DNA from: Novosphingobium aerophilum
GTDB taxonomy: Bacteria > Pseudomonadota > Alphaproteobacteria > Sphingomonadales > Sphingomonadaceae
Assembly: GCF_014230305.1 (NCBI RefSeq)
Contig: NZ_JACLAU010000002.1
Coordinates: 186,001-250,000 of the forward strand
Length of the DNA stretch: 64,000 nt
Reading direction: 5' to 3'
The notes under the pieces are model-generated. The model was not told the DNA's origin. It did not search any database and saw nothing but the letters and a program-made list of their open reading frames with translations. The position numbers were made by a program, and so were the translations under genes. How positions within the stretch are numbered: position 1 is the first letter of the stretch; every line of letters starts with the position of its first letter. Positions 39,032-48,654 of the stretch are shown one piece after another.

Positions 39032-39153
39032 TGCCCTGCCAGGTCCTTTAGAAAGTTTTCAAAGTTTCAACCATATAAATGGCCCCGAACGCAATGGCAC
39101 GGCCGGCCCAGGCCCTGTGTCGCGAGACGATCTGGACCGAGAAAGTTTTTAAA

Positions 39154-40674
39154 ATGAACGCATTCGGGCGGAAGAACGGGATCGGCGGCATGGCCCCGGG
39201 TGCACGCCCGTCGTTCGGCGTTGCCCGACCGATGTCCGGCGGCAGCAGCGGTGCCGCGCCGAACCGATCGGCCGTTCCCGGCGAATATGCACCGCCGCCG
39301 GGCGCAGAAAGCGCTCCGCCCGCCGCACTCGATCCGAACAAGGGCGACGCGATGTCGCGGCTCAACGACCGGTCGACCCAGGTCGTCGAGAACCAGTACC
39401 AGGCCGAGGGCTTCGAAGCCTCGGTCCACAAGATCAAGGAGCAGGTCCTTCCCCGCCTGCTCGAACGCGTCGATCCCGAGGCCGCGGCGACCCTGTCCAA
39501 GGACGAGCTGTCCGAGGAATTCCGCCCGATCATCCTCGAGGTGCTGGCCGAGCTGAAGATCACCCTCAACCGGCGCGAACAGTTCGCGCTGGAAAAGGTG
39601 CTCATCGACGAACTGCTCGGCTTCGGCCCGCTGGAAGAGCTGCTGAACGATCCCGACGTGTCGGACATCATGGTCAACGGTCCGGACCAGACCTACATCG
39701 AAAAGAAGGGCAAGCTGCAGCTCGCCCCGATCCGCTTCCGCGACGAGCAGCACCTGTTCCAGATCGCCCAGCGCATCGTCAACCAGGTCGGCCGCCGCGT
39801 CGACCAGACCACGCCGCTGGCCGACGCCCGCCTCAAGGACGGCAGCCGCGTCAACGTGATCGTCCCCCCGCTGTCGCTGCGCGGCACGGCCATCTCGATC
39901 CGTAAGTTTTCCGAGAAGCCGATCACGCTCGACATGCTGCGCGATTTCGGTTCGATGTCGGACAAGATGTGCACCGCGCTGAAGATCGCGGGCGCGTGCC
40001 GCATGAACATCGTCATCTCGGGCGGTACGGGTTCGGGCAAGACAACCATGCTCAACGCCCTGTCGAAGATGATCGACCCGGGCGAGCGCGTGCTGACCAT
40101 CGAGGACGCGGCGGAACTGCGCCTGCAACAGCCGCACTGGCTGCCGCTGGAAACCCGCCCGCCCAACCTGGAAGGCCAGGGCGCCATCACCATCGGCGAT
40201 CTCGTCAAGAACGCGCTGCGTATGCGCCCGGACCGGATCATCCTGGGCGAAATCCGCGGCGCCGAGTGCTTCGACCTGCTCGCGGCGATGAACACCGGCC
40301 ACGACGGATCGATGTGCACACTTCACGCGAACTCCCCGCGCGAATGCCTTGGCCGTATGGAAAACATGATCCTGATGGGCGACATCAAGATCCCCAAGGA
40401 AGCAATCAGCCGCCAGATCGCCGAATCGGTCGACCTGATCGTCCAGGTCAAGCGCCTGCGCGATGGTTCGCGCCGCACGACCAACATCACCGAGGTGATC
40501 GGAATGGAAGGCGACGTGATCGTGACCCAGGAGCTGTTCAAGTTCGAATATCTGGACGAGAGCGAGGACGGCAAGATCATCGGCGAGTTCCGCTCCACCG
40601 GCCTGCGCCCCTACACGCTCGAAAAGGCCCGCCAGTTCGGATTCGACCAGGCCTATCTCGAGGCTTGCCTCTGA
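39154..40674 (+). CDS. cpaF: CpaF/TadA-type secretion ATPase
   Basis: A 506-residue ATPase of the type II/IV secretion family. Walker A is 'SGGTGSGKTTMLNAL', the Asp box follows in 'VLTIEDAAELRLQ', and the His box is in 'GSMCTLHANSPRE'. It is the CpaF (TadA) type that drives Flp/tight-adherence pilus assembly. The first 70 residues are a Gly/Pro/Ser-rich tail without fold. No other cpa or tad gene is nearby. The start MNAFGRKNG at 39154 lies just after an AT-rich leader with repeated AAAGTTTT. Confidence 0.9.
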   Translation: MNAFGRKNGIGGMAPGARPSFGVARPMSGGSSGAAPNRSAVPGEYAPPPGAESAPPAALDPNKGDAMSRLNDRSTQVVENQYQAEGFEASVHKIKEQVLPRLLERVDPEAAATLSKDELSEEFRPIILEVLAELKITLNRREQFALEKVLIDELLGFGPLEELLNDPDVSDIMVNGPDQTYIEKKGKLQLAPIRFRDEQHLFQIAQRIVNQVGRRVDQTTPLADARLKDGSRVNVIVPPLSLRGTAISIRKFSEKPITLDMLRDFGSMSDKMCTALKIAGACRMNIVISGGTGSGKTTMLNALSKMIDPGERVLTIEDAAELRLQQPHWLPLETRPPNLEGQGAITIGDLVKNALRMRPDRIILGEIRGAECFDLLAAMNTGHDGSMCTLHANSPRECLGRMENMILMGDIKIPKEAISRQIAESVDLIVQVKRLRDGSRRTTNITEVIGMEGDVIVTQELFKFEYLDESEDGKIIGEFRSTGLRPYTLEKARQFGFDQAYLEACL

Positions 40675-41056
40675 GCACGGCCCGGCGCTGAGCCGAGGGC
40701 TGGCGCAGGGCAGCGGACCTTTTCCGCCAAGATGAGGACGGTCCCGAAGGTGCGCGTGGGTTACCGGTCCAGGCGGCCACGGGCCAGCCGGATCGCCAGC
40801 CGTGATGGGAACGGCCGTTTGCGCCCGGGATCGGACATTCCGATCCTTCCCCGTTTTGCGAAGCACAACGGGGAAGGGGGACCGCGCTGCCGCAGGCAGC
40901 GGGGTGGATGGGGACAGCAACCGGCCCCCTCCGTCAGCCACCTGCGGCGGCTGACACCTCCCCCGTTGCATCCTGCGGATGAAACAGGGGAGGATCGAAG
41001 AACGCCAGCTCCCCACCCCAGCCTGCCGCCATCCGCCTGGGCCCTGTCCCCGCAGG
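40675..41056. other. Gene-free interval of 382 bases with a palindromic repeat
   Basis: No gene is supported. About 150 bases (40851-41000) form a GC-rich palindromic repeat of the same style as at 6152 and 29190. The remainder is unremarkable. Confidence 0.65.
40851..41000. repeat. Composite palindromic repeat, third, divergent member
   Basis: Outer parts CGATCCTTCCCC and GGGGAGGATCG pair with each other. Inside are TTCCCCGTT/AACGGGGAA and CGCTGCCGCAGGCAGCG. The build is like the elements at 6152 and 29190, but the sequence differs, so it is a relative, not a close copy. Confidence 0.65.
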
Positions 41057-41269
41057 CTAGCGTCCGCCGAACCAGCCCTGCAGCCCCGCCGCACCGAGCA
41101 GCACCGCCGCTAGCAGCGCCCAGAAGAACAGGCCTTCCCACGGCATCAGCCCTACACGATCGAGATCGGCGCGGCGCAGGCGGCGGCGATCGCCCCACCA
41201 GGCGAACAGCGCCACGGCCAGCGCGACAAGGGCCGCGGCGAGAGCGGGATGGTCGGCCAGGAAATCCAT
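41057..41269 (-). CDS. Small membrane protein, unknown function
   Basis: A 70-residue protein with two hydrophobic segments: 'ALAAALVALAVALFAWW' and 'GLFFWALLAAVLLGAAGL'. A basic loop 'GDRRRLRRADLDR' lies between them. No family was recognised. It is divergent from the EamA transporter gene, 43 bases away. Confidence 0.55.
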   Translation of the reverse strand: MDFLADHPALAAALVALAVALFAWWGDRRRLRRADLDRVGLMPWEGLFFWALLAAVLLGAAGLQGWFGGR

Positions 41270-41312
41270 TCGCGGCCCTTGCCTCAAACCCGCACCGGGC
41301 TAAAGCCGCAAT

Positions 41313-42224
41313 GTGGCAACGCAGCAAAAACCGTTCCTGGCCCTGGGTTTGCGCCTGCTGGCGATGGTCGCGATGTCGTTCATGCTGCTGTTTTCCAAGC
41401 TGACGGGCACCTATGGCCTGCCCCTGCCGGAAACTCTGTTCTGGCGGCAGATGCTCCCAGCGCTGGGGATCCTCGGCTGGCTCGGGCTGCACGGCGAGCT
41501 TGGCCGCCTCAAGACACAGCGCTTCTGGGTGCACCTGCGCCGGGCCTTCATCGGCACCGCCGGCATGTTCACCACCCTGGGCGTGGTGCGCATCCTCCCG
41601 CTCGCCGAGGCGACGATCCTCAGCTTCACCACCCCGATGTTCGCGGTGGTGCTGGCCGCGGTGTTCCTGCGCGAGGCGGTCGGCCCCTGGCGCTGGGGGG
41701 CAGTGCTGCTGGGTCTGGTCGGCGTGCTGGTGATCGTCGGCCCCGATCGCGCGCACATGCCGGTGCTGGGCGTCGCGGTGGGCCTGACGGCCGCCTTTTC
41801 CGTGGCGCTGGTCTCGATCCAACTGCGCGATCTGGGCCGTACCGAGGAGCCGCTGACGGTCGTGTTCTACTTCTCGGCGCTGGGCGCGCTGATGCTGTTG
41901 CCTGGCGCGGTCGTCACCGGTGGGGCCCATACGCGTTTCGAATGGATGCTGCTGGCCGGGATCGGCGCGACCGGGCTGGTCACCCAACTGCTGCTGACCG
42001 CCGCGCTGCGCTATGGCAGCGTCGCCAGCGTGATCGTGATGGATTACAGCCAGTTGATCTGGTCGACGCTGTGGGGCTTCCTGTTCTTCCAGCAGCTCCC
42101 CCCGGCGACCAGTTGGCTGGGCGCGCCGCTGATCATCACCGCCGGGCTGGTGATCGCCTGGCGTGAGCACGTGCTGCATCGCCGCGCGCCGATCGATCCG
42201 GCCATCCCGATGAACGCCGACTGA
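41313..42224 (+). CDS. EamA/DMT-family transporter
   Basis: A 303-residue protein with ten hydrophobic segments in two EamA repeats, the usual layout of drug/metabolite transporters. Repeat marks include 'LAEATILSFTTPMFAVVLA' and 'YGSVASVIVMDYSQLIWS'. The frame starts at a GTG at 41313; the next in-frame ATG would cut the first helix. Substrate is unknown. Confidence 0.82.
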   Translation: MATQQKPFLALGLRLLAMVAMSFMLLFSKLTGTYGLPLPETLFWRQMLPALGILGWLGLHGELGRLKTQRFWVHLRRAFIGTAGMFTTLGVVRILPLAEATILSFTTPMFAVVLAAVFLREAVGPWRWGAVLLGLVGVLVIVGPDRAHMPVLGVAVGLTAAFSVALVSIQLRDLGRTEEPLTVVFYFSALGALMLLPGAVVTGGAHTRFEWMLLAGIGATGLVTQLLLTAALRYGSVASVIVMDYSQLIWSTLWGFLFFQQLPPATSWLGAPLIITAGLVIAWREHVLHRRAPIDPAIPMNAD

Positions 42225-42331
42225 GCCGGGAACAGGGCCGCAGCAGGGGCCCGGGGCATGGAACCGTGGGCGGCCCGGCCCGTTGCGCTGGCAGTGGCGT
42301 GGTCCCCGCGCCTCAGCGAAAGGATTCCGCC

Positions 42332-42466
42332 ATGCTCCGCAAGACCCTGCTCACCCTCGCCGCCGGGACCATGCTGCTGTCGGTTGCGGCCTGCAACACG
42401 GTCAAGGGCGCCGGCAAGGACCTGCAATCGGCCAGCGATTCGACCAAGGACGCGATCAACAAGTAA
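42332..42466 (+). CDS. Entericidin-family small lipoprotein
   Basis: A 44-residue protein with a lipoprotein signal (MLRKTLLTLAAGTMLLSVAA|CN) and the entericidin pattern 'CNTVKGAGKDLQSASDSTK'. After cleavage the mature lipoprotein is about 24 residues. Entericidins in E. coli are antidote and toxin lipoproteins; in alphaproteobacteria this single-copy type is usually of unknown role. Confidence 0.88.
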   Translation: MLRKTLLTLAAGTMLLSVAACNTVKGAGKDLQSASDSTKDAINK

Positions 42467-42497
42467 CCGGCCCCAGGGGTCGCCCGGGGCGCCGCGT

Positions 42498-42995
42498 TCA
42501 CGCCAGGCCGCGGGCGCGGCGCCACAATTCGATGCGGCTGGCCCAGACCAACCCCACCGCGAAACCGAGCGACGCATAGAGCGCCAGCAAGGCTGGCAGG
42601 CTGTGCCTCAGGTCTGCCCCGGGGCTGACCCCGGCCTCCCACAACAGCAGGCGCCGTCCAGCGAGCAGGCCCAGCACCAGCAGGAGAGCCAGCGGGGAAT
42701 TGCGCACCATGACTTGGCCGGATTCCGGATCGCGCTCCAGCCGCATCAGGCGGGAGCGCTGCCACCCGGCTACCGCCCCCAGCGCCAGCCCGGTGAGCAG
42801 GACCGGCAGCGCCCACTGCGCGGGCGGCAGGGTGAACAGGACCAGCCCGGCCACCATCGCCATGACCAGCGGCAGCGCGATCAACAGGGCCGGCCGCAGC
42901 ACCCGAGGCCGGTTGATCGTCCGCCAGCGCAGGACCAGCACCCCCGCGATCACCGCGTAGGGGAACAGGACCTGCCAGTCGGCGGACGACGTCAC
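42498..42995 (-). CDS. Membrane protein, possibly CcdC-like
   Basis: A 165-residue protein from the GTG at 42995, chosen to avoid a long overlap with gcvPB; the next gene stops at 43003. It has five hydrophobic segments. The loop 'RWRTINRPRVLRP' and 'LRWRT...NRPR' resemble the CcdC/DUF1453 pattern, a weak resemblance. It is the last gene after gcvPB on this strand, 7 bases away, so it may be co-transcribed. Confidence 0.6.
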   Translation of the reverse strand: MTSSADWQVLFPYAVIAGVLVLRWRTINRPRVLRPALLIALPLVMAMVAGLVLFTLPPAQWALPVLLTGLALGAVAGWQRSRLMRLERDPESGQVMVRNSPLALLLVLGLLAGRRLLLWEAGVSPGADLRHSLPALLALYASLGFAVGLVWASRIELWRRARGLA

Positions 42996-43002
42996 CGCGC
43001 TG

Positions 43003-44556
43003 TCACTGCGGCTGGACCAGCACCGGCTTGCGCGCCGCCTGGGTCTCATCGAGACGGCGCCGCGGGGCCAGGTGCGGCGCCGACTTCAGCGCCGGATCGG
43101 CATTGCGGGCCCGCGCCGCGAGGCTGCGCATCGAGGCGATGAAGCGATCGAGCCCGGCCTTGCTTTCGGTCTCGGTCGGCTCGACCAGCATGGCGCCGTG
43201 GACGACCAGCGGGAAATAGACCGTCATCGGGTGGAAGCCCTCGTCGATCAGTCCCTTGGCCAGGTCCAGCGTCGAAAAGCCCTCGGCGAAACCCTCGTCG
43301 CTGAACAGCGCCTCGTGCATGCACGGCCCCGCCGCTCCGAACGGGGCGTCCAGGACGTCCTCGAGACTGCGCAGCACGTAATTGGCGTTGAGCACCGCGT
43401 CCTCGGCCACCTGGCGCAGGCCATCGGCGCCGTGGCTGAGGATATAGGTCAGGGCGCGGGTGAACATGCCCATCTGGCCATGGAACGCGGCCATGCGCCC
43501 GAAGCTCTGCGGGTGGTGCTGCGGAGCGTCCTCCTCCTCGACCAGGCGGATGATCCCGTCGGGGCCGCGCATGGCGAAGGGCAGCGGGGCAAAGGGGGCC
43601 AGCGCGGCCGACAGCACCACCGGCCCGGAACCCGGCCCGCCGCCGCCGTGCGGGGTGGAGAAGGTCTTGTGCAGGTTGATGTGCATGGCGTCCACGCCAA
43701 GGTCACCCGGACGGACCTTGCCGACGATCGCGTTGAAGTTGGCGCCGTCGCAATAGACCAGCCCGCCCGCGGCGTGGACCGCGTCCGAGATCGCCTTCAT
43801 GTCGCGCTCGAACAGGCCGCAGGTGTTGGGGTTGGTGATCATCACCGCCGCCACGTCGGGCCCGAGCCGCGCGGTCAGCGCCGCCAGATCGACCCGGCCG
43901 TCCGCCGTCGCCGGGATGTTCTCGACCCGGTAGCCGGCGAAGGCCGCCGTCGCCGGGTTGGTCCCGTGGGCACTCTCCGGCACCAGCACCACCTCGCGCG
44001 CGTCGCCGCGCGCCTCCAGTGCGGCACGGATGCAGAGCAGGCCGCACAGCTCGCCATGGGCGCCGGCCTTGGGCGTCATTGCCACGGCGGCCATCCCGGT
44101 CAGCGTGACCAGCCAGTCGGCCAGTTCCGAGATCACCCCGATCGCGCCGCGCACCGTGTGCTGCGGCTGCAGCGGGTGGATATCGGCGAAGCCGGGCAGC
44201 CGGGCGACCTTCTCGTTGAGGCGCGGGTTGTGCTTCATCGTGCACGAACCGAGCGGAAACGGCCCGAGATCGATCGCATAGTTCTGCCGCGACAGCCGGG
44301 TGTAGTGCCGCACGGTCTCCGGCTCGGTCAGCCCGGGCAGGGCCGGCGGCTCGGCGCGGAGGAACCGGGCAAGTCCGGGCGCGATCTCGCCGCGCGGCTC
44401 GTCCAGATCGACCCCGCAGGTGCCGGGACGGCCCAGTTCGAAGATCAGCGGCTCTTCCAGGGTCAGCCCGCGGTCACCGCTGACGGTCAGGATTGCGGGG
44501 GCCTCGCCGCCCTCGCCCATGGCGGGACGCCAGCCGGATGCGTTGGGAGCGTTCAT
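43003..44556 (-). CDS. gcvPB: Glycine dehydrogenase (decarboxylating) subunit 2
   Basis: A 517-residue PLP enzyme, the C-terminal half of split P-protein. The PLP lysine is in '[15 protein letters not shown]', with '[11 protein letters not shown]' ahead of it. With subunit 1 it removes CO2 from glycine and passes the aminomethyl group to the lipoyl arm of GcvH. The N-terminus has '[13 protein letters not shown]'. It overlaps gcvPA by 4 bases. The last 30 residues are basic and likely variable. Confidence 0.95.
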   Translation of the reverse strand: MNAPNASGWRPAMGEGGEAPAILTVSGDRGLTLEEPLIFELGRPGTCGVDLDEPRGEIAPGLARFLRAEPPALPGLTEPETVRHYTRLSRQNYAIDLGPFPLGSCTMKHNPRLNEKVARLPGFADIHPLQPQHTVRGAIGVISELADWLVTLTGMAAVAMTPKAGAHGELCGLLCIRAALEARGDAREVVLVPESAHGTNPATAAFAGYRVENIPATADGRVDLAALTARLGPDVAAVMITNPNTCGLFERDMKAISDAVHAAGGLVYCDGANFNAIVGKVRPGDLGVDAMHINLHKTFSTPHGGGGPGSGPVVLSAALAPFAPLPFAMRGPDGIIRLVEEEDAPQHHPQSFGRMAAFHGQMGMFTRALTYILSHGADGLRQVAEDAVLNANYVLRSLEDVLDAPFGAAGPCMHEALFSDEGFAEGFSTLDLAKGLIDEGFHPMTVYFPLVVHGAMLVEPTETESKAGLDRFIASMRSLAARARNADPALKSAPHLAPRRRLDETQAARKPVLVQPQ

Positions 44557-45935
44557 GTCGGGCTTCCTTCATGGGCGTTGGCGAGGACCTCGCCGAGGAT
44601 CGCGGCAAGGGCGTGGATGTCCTGATCGGTCGTGGTCTCGGTGGCGGTCACCAGCAGGGCATGGCCCAGCTCCGGCCGGTCGGGATAGAGCCGGCCCAGC
44701 GAAACGCCGCCCAGCACGCCATAATCCGCCAGTTCGCGCACCACTTCGCGCGCGTCGCGCCGCAGCAGCACGGTGAACTCGTTGACGAAGGCGCTGTTCA
44801 GCACCTCCACCCCGCCGACCGCCGACAGGGCCTCGGCAGTCTGCCGGGCGCGGTCGTGATTGACCCGCGCCAGCCTGGCCAGCCCCTCGCCGCCCAGCAG
44901 GGTCATGTGGATCGAAAAGGCCAGGGCGCAGAGCCCGGCATTGGTGCAGATGTTGCTGGTCGCCTTCTCGCGCCGGATGTGCTGTTCGCGGGTCGAGAGC
45001 GTCAGCACGAAGCCGCGCCGCCCATCGGCATCGACGGTCTGGCCGCAGAGCCGCCCGGGCATCTGCCGGACAAACTTTTCGCGGCACCCGAACAGGCCGA
45101 GGTAGGGACCGCCGAACTGCAGCCCGACGCTCAGCGACTGGCCTTCGCCCACCACGATGTCGGCGCCCAGCTTGCCGGGCGCCTCGATCAGGCCAAGCGC
45201 GACCGGCTCGGTCACCACCGCGATCAGCAGCGCGCCGTGGGCCTGGGCCGCGGCGGCGATGGCCGGAAGATCGGGGATGCGCCCGAGGATGTCGGGATAC
45301 TGCACGACCACGCACGAGGTCTCGCCATCGATCGCCGCGATCAGCGCGCCATGGTCGGGCTCGGCGGTGAGCACGGGCACCTGCCGCTCGATCTGGTCGC
45401 CGGTGAACTTCGCCATGGTCTCGATCGTGGCGCCATAGTGCGGGTGCAGGCCGCCGCAGAGCACCACCTTCCTGCGCCGGGTGATCCGCCCGGCCATGGC
45501 CACGGCTTCCCAGCACGCGGTCGAGCCATCGTACATCGAGGCGTTGGCGACCTCGGTGCCGAACAGCCGGGCCACCTGGGTCTGGAACTCGAACAGGACC
45601 TGCAACGTGCCCTGCGCGATTTCCGGCTGGTAGGGCGTGTAGGCGGTCAGGAACTCGCCGCGCTGGATCAGGTGATCGACCGAGGCGGGGATATGGTGGC
45701 GATAGGCCCCTGCCCCCAGGAAGAACGGCGCGGTGCCGGCCGACAGGTTCTGGGCCGCGAGGGCGCTCATGTGCCGCTCGACCGCCATCTCGCTGGCGTG
45801 GTTGGGCAGGCCGGGGACCGGTCCGGGCAGGCGCGCCTCGGCGGGCACGTCGGCGAACAGGTCATCGATCGTCGCGGCGCCGATCACGGTCAGCATCTCG
45901 GACCGTTCGGCGGGGGTCAGGGGAAGGTATCTCAT
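44553..45935 (-). CDS. gcvPA: Glycine dehydrogenase (decarboxylating) subunit 1
   Basis: A 460-residue protein, the N-terminal half of split P-protein. It starts [15 protein letters not shown], followed by '[20 protein letters not shown]' (split) and '[14 protein letters not shown]'. It carries the PLP-fold without the active Lys. It overlaps gcvPB by 4 bases, so the two halves are made together. It is 145 bases downstream of gcvH, with a repeat in between. Confidence 0.95.
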   Translation of the reverse strand: MRYLPLTPAERSEMLTVIGAATIDDLFADVPAEARLPGPVPGLPNHASEMAVERHMSALAAQNLSAGTAPFFLGAGAYRHHIPASVDHLIQRGEFLTAYTPYQPEIAQGTLQVLFEFQTQVARLFGTEVANASMYDGSTACWEAVAMAGRITRRRKVVLCGGLHPHYGATIETMAKFTGDQIERQVPVLTAEPDHGALIAAIDGETSCVVVQYPDILGRIPDLPAIAAAAQAHGALLIAVVTEPVALGLIEAPGKLGADIVVGEGQSLSVGLQFGGPYLGLFGCREKFVRQMPGRLCGQTVDADGRRGFVLTLSTREQHIRREKATSNICTNAGLCALAFSIHMTLLGGEGLARLARVNHDRARQTAEALSAVGGVEVLNSAFVNEFTVLLRRDAREVVRELADYGVLGGVSLGRLYPDRPELGHALLVTATETTTDQDIHALAAILGEVLANAHEGSPT

Positions 45936-45975
45936 AGCGATGTCCCATCAATCGGTTCTGCCGAACCGAACCAAC

Positions 45976-46056
45976 CCCGCTCAGCCTGAGCTTGTCGAAG
46001 GCCACACGTCGGGCTGGCCTGGCGCGCGTGCTTCGACAGGCTCAGCACGAGCGGGG
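45976..46056. repeat. Inverted repeat of the CTTCGACAGGCTCAG type, copy 2, in the gcv operon
   Basis: CCCGCTCAGCCTGAGC... ending in GTCGAAG (45976-46000) and CTTCGACAGGCTCAGCACG... (46031-46056), with the CTTCGAC ends facing inward. The order is opposite to that at 23333-23409. It lies between gcvH and gcvPA. Confidence 0.85.
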
Positions 46057-46080
46057 GTATGGTGAGCAACTGCGCGGCCA

Positions 46081-46452
46081 TTACAGCCCCGCGACGTAAG
46101 CCTCGTAGGCGGCGCGATCCATCAGCCCGTCCAGCTCGGACGGGTTGGACAGGGTCAGGCGGAACAGCCAGCCCCCGGTCTCGGCCTCGCCGTTGACCAG
46201 TTCGGGGGCGTCACCCAGGGCCTCGTTGACCTCGGTCACGGTCCCGCTGACCGGGGCATAGACGTCCGAGGCCGCCTTGACGCTATCGACCACGCAGGGG
46301 GCATCCCCCTTGCCGATGGTCGCGCCGGGGCTGGGCAGGTCGACATAGGTGATGTCGCCAAGCTGGCTCTGGGCATAGTCGGTGATGCCGACCGTGCCGG
46401 TGTCTCCGTCAACGGCGATCCACTCGTGGTCCTTGGTGTAATAGGTGGGCAC
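46081..46452 (-). CDS. gcvH: Glycine cleavage system H protein
   Basis: A 123-residue carrier. The lipoylated Lys is in 'VVDSVKAASDVYAP' near residue 63. The start 'PTYYTKDHEWIAVDGD' and the end 'LMDRAAYEAYVAGL' are standard. It shuttles the aminomethyl group between P, T and L proteins. It is 11 bases downstream of gcvT. Confidence 0.96.
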   Translation of the reverse strand: MPTYYTKDHEWIAVDGDTGTVGITDYAQSQLGDITYVDLPSPGATIGKGDAPCVVDSVKAASDVYAPVSGTVTEVNEALGDAPELVNGEAETGGWLFRLTLSNPSELDGLMDRAAYEAYVAGL

Positions 46453-46463
46453 GGATCAGCTCC

Positions 46464-47606
46464 TCAGCGATGATAACGATGGGGGACGAACGGCAGCGGC
46501 ACCACCCGGGCGGGCAGGCGCTTGCCGCGCATGTCGATGGTCAGGTCGGTGCCTTCGGCGGCATGGGCGGCATCGACGTAGGCCATGGCGATGGGGTGAT
46601 TGAGGCTGGGCGAGAAGCCGCCCGAGGTCACCGTGCCGATGACAGCATCACCGGCCAGCACGCTGGCCCCTTCCCGCGCCGCCATGCGGCCTTCGAGGGT
46701 CAGCCCCACCCGGCGGCGGGCCGGACCGGCGGCCAAGGCCGCGAGCACCCGATCGGCCCCGGGGAACCCACCCTCGGCCTTGCGCCGCTTGTTGATGGCG
46801 AAGGTCAGCCCGGCCTCGACCGGATCGGTCTCGGGGCTGAGATCGTGCCCATAGAGGGGCAGCCCCGCCTCGAGCCGCAGGCTGTCGCGCGCGCCGAGGC
46901 CAATCGGCTTCACCTCGGGCTGGGCGCAGAGCGCATCGCAGACCGCCGCGGCGGCATCGGCGGGGATCGAAATCTCGAACCCGTCCTCCCCGGTGTAGCC
47001 CGAGCGGCTGATCCAGGCGTCGACGCCGGCCAGCTTGAAGGTGCTGCCCTTCATGAAGGTCAGGGCCTCCAGCGCGGTCTCACCCGTGGTCAGGCGGGCC
47101 AGCGCGGTGACCGCCTCGGGGCCCTGCAGCGCGATCAGGGCGCTGTCAGCCAGGTGGTTGATCGTCACCTCGTCGGGCAGATGCTCGCGCAGGTGGGCGA
47201 TGTCGTCCCACTTGGTCGCCCCGTTGACCACCAGGTAAAGGCCGGTCTCCCAGCGCGTGACCATCAGATCGTCCAGCACGCCGCCGTTTGCGTCCAGCAG
47301 CAGCGAATAGCGCGGGGCATAGGGCTTCAGCGTGGCAAGATCGATCGGCAGCACCGCCTCGAGCGCGGCCTCGACGCCCTCTCCGCTGATGTAGAGCTGG
47401 CCCATATGGCTGACATCGAACAGCCCCGCATGCTCGCGCGTCCACAGGTGCTCGGCGATGATGCCTTCGTACTGGACCGGCATCCAGTACCCCGCAAAGG
47501 GCACCATGCGAGCCGAACGGGCGCGATGCCACGCATCCAGCGGCAGGGTCTCGGGCTCCAGCGGAGCCTCATCGGCAGAATCGATCGAATCGCTCTCAGC
47601 GCTCAC
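46464..47606 (-). CDS. gcvT: Glycine cleavage system T protein (aminomethyltransferase)
   Basis: A 380-residue protein that moves the methylene group from GcvH to tetrahydrofolate. Marks are 'MVPFAGYWMPVQY', 'LFDVSHMGQLYISG' and 'RSGYTGEDGFEI'. The GTG at 47606 is preferred because CGGAG lies about 10 bases ahead and because an upstream in-frame start would reach into the riboswitch. The first 20 residues are acidic and not conserved in the family. First gene of the operon. Confidence 0.94.
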   Translation of the reverse strand: MSAESDSIDSADEAPLEPETLPLDAWHRARSARMVPFAGYWMPVQYEGIIAEHLWTREHAGLFDVSHMGQLYISGEGVEAALEAVLPIDLATLKPYAPRYSLLLDANGGVLDDLMVTRWETGLYLVVNGATKWDDIAHLREHLPDEVTINHLADSALIALQGPEAVTALARLTTGETALEALTFMKGSTFKLAGVDAWISRSGYTGEDGFEISIPADAAAAVCDALCAQPEVKPIGLGARDSLRLEAGLPLYGHDLSPETDPVEAGLTFAINKRRKAEGGFPGADRVLAALAAGPARRRVGLTLEGRMAAREGASVLAGDAVIGTVTSGGFSPSLNHPIAMAYVDAAHAAEGTDLTIDMRGKRLPARVVPLPFVPHRYHR

Positions 47607-47643
47607 AGGGCACAGCTCCGCACAGGTTGGCACACGTTTCCGT

Positions 47644-47884
47644 GCCCCCTCTGTCACGGAAGCCTGAGAGCTTTCCCCCGTCGGCGCCGAGCGAAACGAC
47701 GCGAAACCGGGTTACCCCTTCGGCGGCACCACCCGAAGGCGGGGCACTTTCCAGAGCGACGCTATCGACCCATCGCGGTCCTGAAGCCTGAGAGATTCCG
47801 GGGCGGTTGCTCCTTCGGCGCCCAGCGAACCCACAGACCCCGAATGAAAGGGCAGCGATTCGCGTGGGACTCTCCCGCGCGGTC
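47644..47884 (-). promoter_or_regulatory. Tandem glycine riboswitch upstream of gcvT
   Basis: Read on the minus strand, the first aptamer (about 47884-47770) runs from CGCGCGGGAGAGTCCC through GGCGCCGAAGGAGCAA to AATCTCTCAGGCTTCAGGAC. The second (about 47765-47644) has TCTGGAAAGTGCCCCG, GGCGCCGACGGGGGAAAG and CTCTCAGGCTTCCGTGAC. These are the conserved bases of the glycine aptamer pair. The gene downstream is gcvT. The tandem form is known to turn on glycine cleavage when glycine is high. Confidence 0.93.
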
Positions 47885-47940
47885 AGCGTCAGGCCCCGGT
47901 TGGACGCGCGGCGAGCCGAAGTCAACCGCCCGAAAGACGC

Positions 47941-48654
47941 TTAGTCCACAGCCTCTCCGGCACCCAGCGATCGCTCGAAGGCGTGGCGGCGCAGCACCCG
48001 GAGCATGCCGTCATGGTCATGGACGAACCGCCCCCGGGCCTTCTGGTGGGCCAGGGCCAGGATCACCTCGGCCAGGGTGGAACCGTGGATCGGCCGGAAC
48101 CGGCGCGCGCCGCCATGCAGCAGCAGCGGGCCAAGGAAGGCCAGCGCACGCCCTACGGCCTCGGCCGGCCGTCGCTCCGCCCGGGGGCCGAGCAGCAGGC
48201 TGGGCTGCAGGATGTCAAGGCGCGCCTGGCCGGTCCGGGCCAGCGCCGCTTCGGTCTCGCCCTTGACCCGCAGGTAGAAGTTGCGCGCGTGGGGGTCGGC
48301 CCCGATCGAACTGACCACGATGAACTGCCGGGCCCCCGCCTCCACCGCCCAGCCGGCGCAGGCCAGAACCAGATCCTGATCGACCGCGCGGAAAGCGGCC
48401 TCATCGCCGCCAGCCTTCGCGCGGGTTGTGCCCAGGGCGCAGACCACCACGTCGGGTCGCGCGGCGGCGATCGCATCGGCCCAGTGCTCCGGCTCGGCCA
48501 GCAGGACCTCCATCGTCGCGCCCCGCGGCAGCGGCAGCTCACGGCGGGCGACAGCGACCAGCCGGATGTCGGTCCGGCCGACGCAGGCCGCGATCAGCGC
48601 GGTGCCGACCAGCCCGCTCGCACCGACCAGGCAGATGCGGGTCGGCCTAGACAT
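47941..48654 (-). CDS. NAD(P)-binding Rossmann-fold protein, SDR-like
   Basis: A 237-residue protein with 'CLVGASGLVGTALIAACV' (GxxGxxG) at the N-terminus, 'VVSSIGADPHARNFYLRVKG' (split) with Ser, Tyr and Lys of the extended SDR/atypical group, and 'QPSLLLGPRAERR'. It resembles HTATIP2/YbjT-like oxidoreductases. Substrate is unknown. The start at 48654 overlaps the end of dgt by 8 bases. Confidence 0.8.
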   Translation of the reverse strand: MSRPTRICLVGASGLVGTALIAACVGRTDIRLVAVARRELPLPRGATMEVLLAEPEHWADAIAAARPDVVVCALGTTRAKAGGDEAAFRAVDQDLVLACAGWAVEAGARQFIVVSSIGADPHARNFYLRVKGETEAALARTGQARLDILQPSLLLGPRAERRPAEAVGRALAFLGPLLLHGGARRFRPIHGSTLAEVILALAHQKARGRFVHDHDGMLRVLRRHAFERSLGAGEAVD

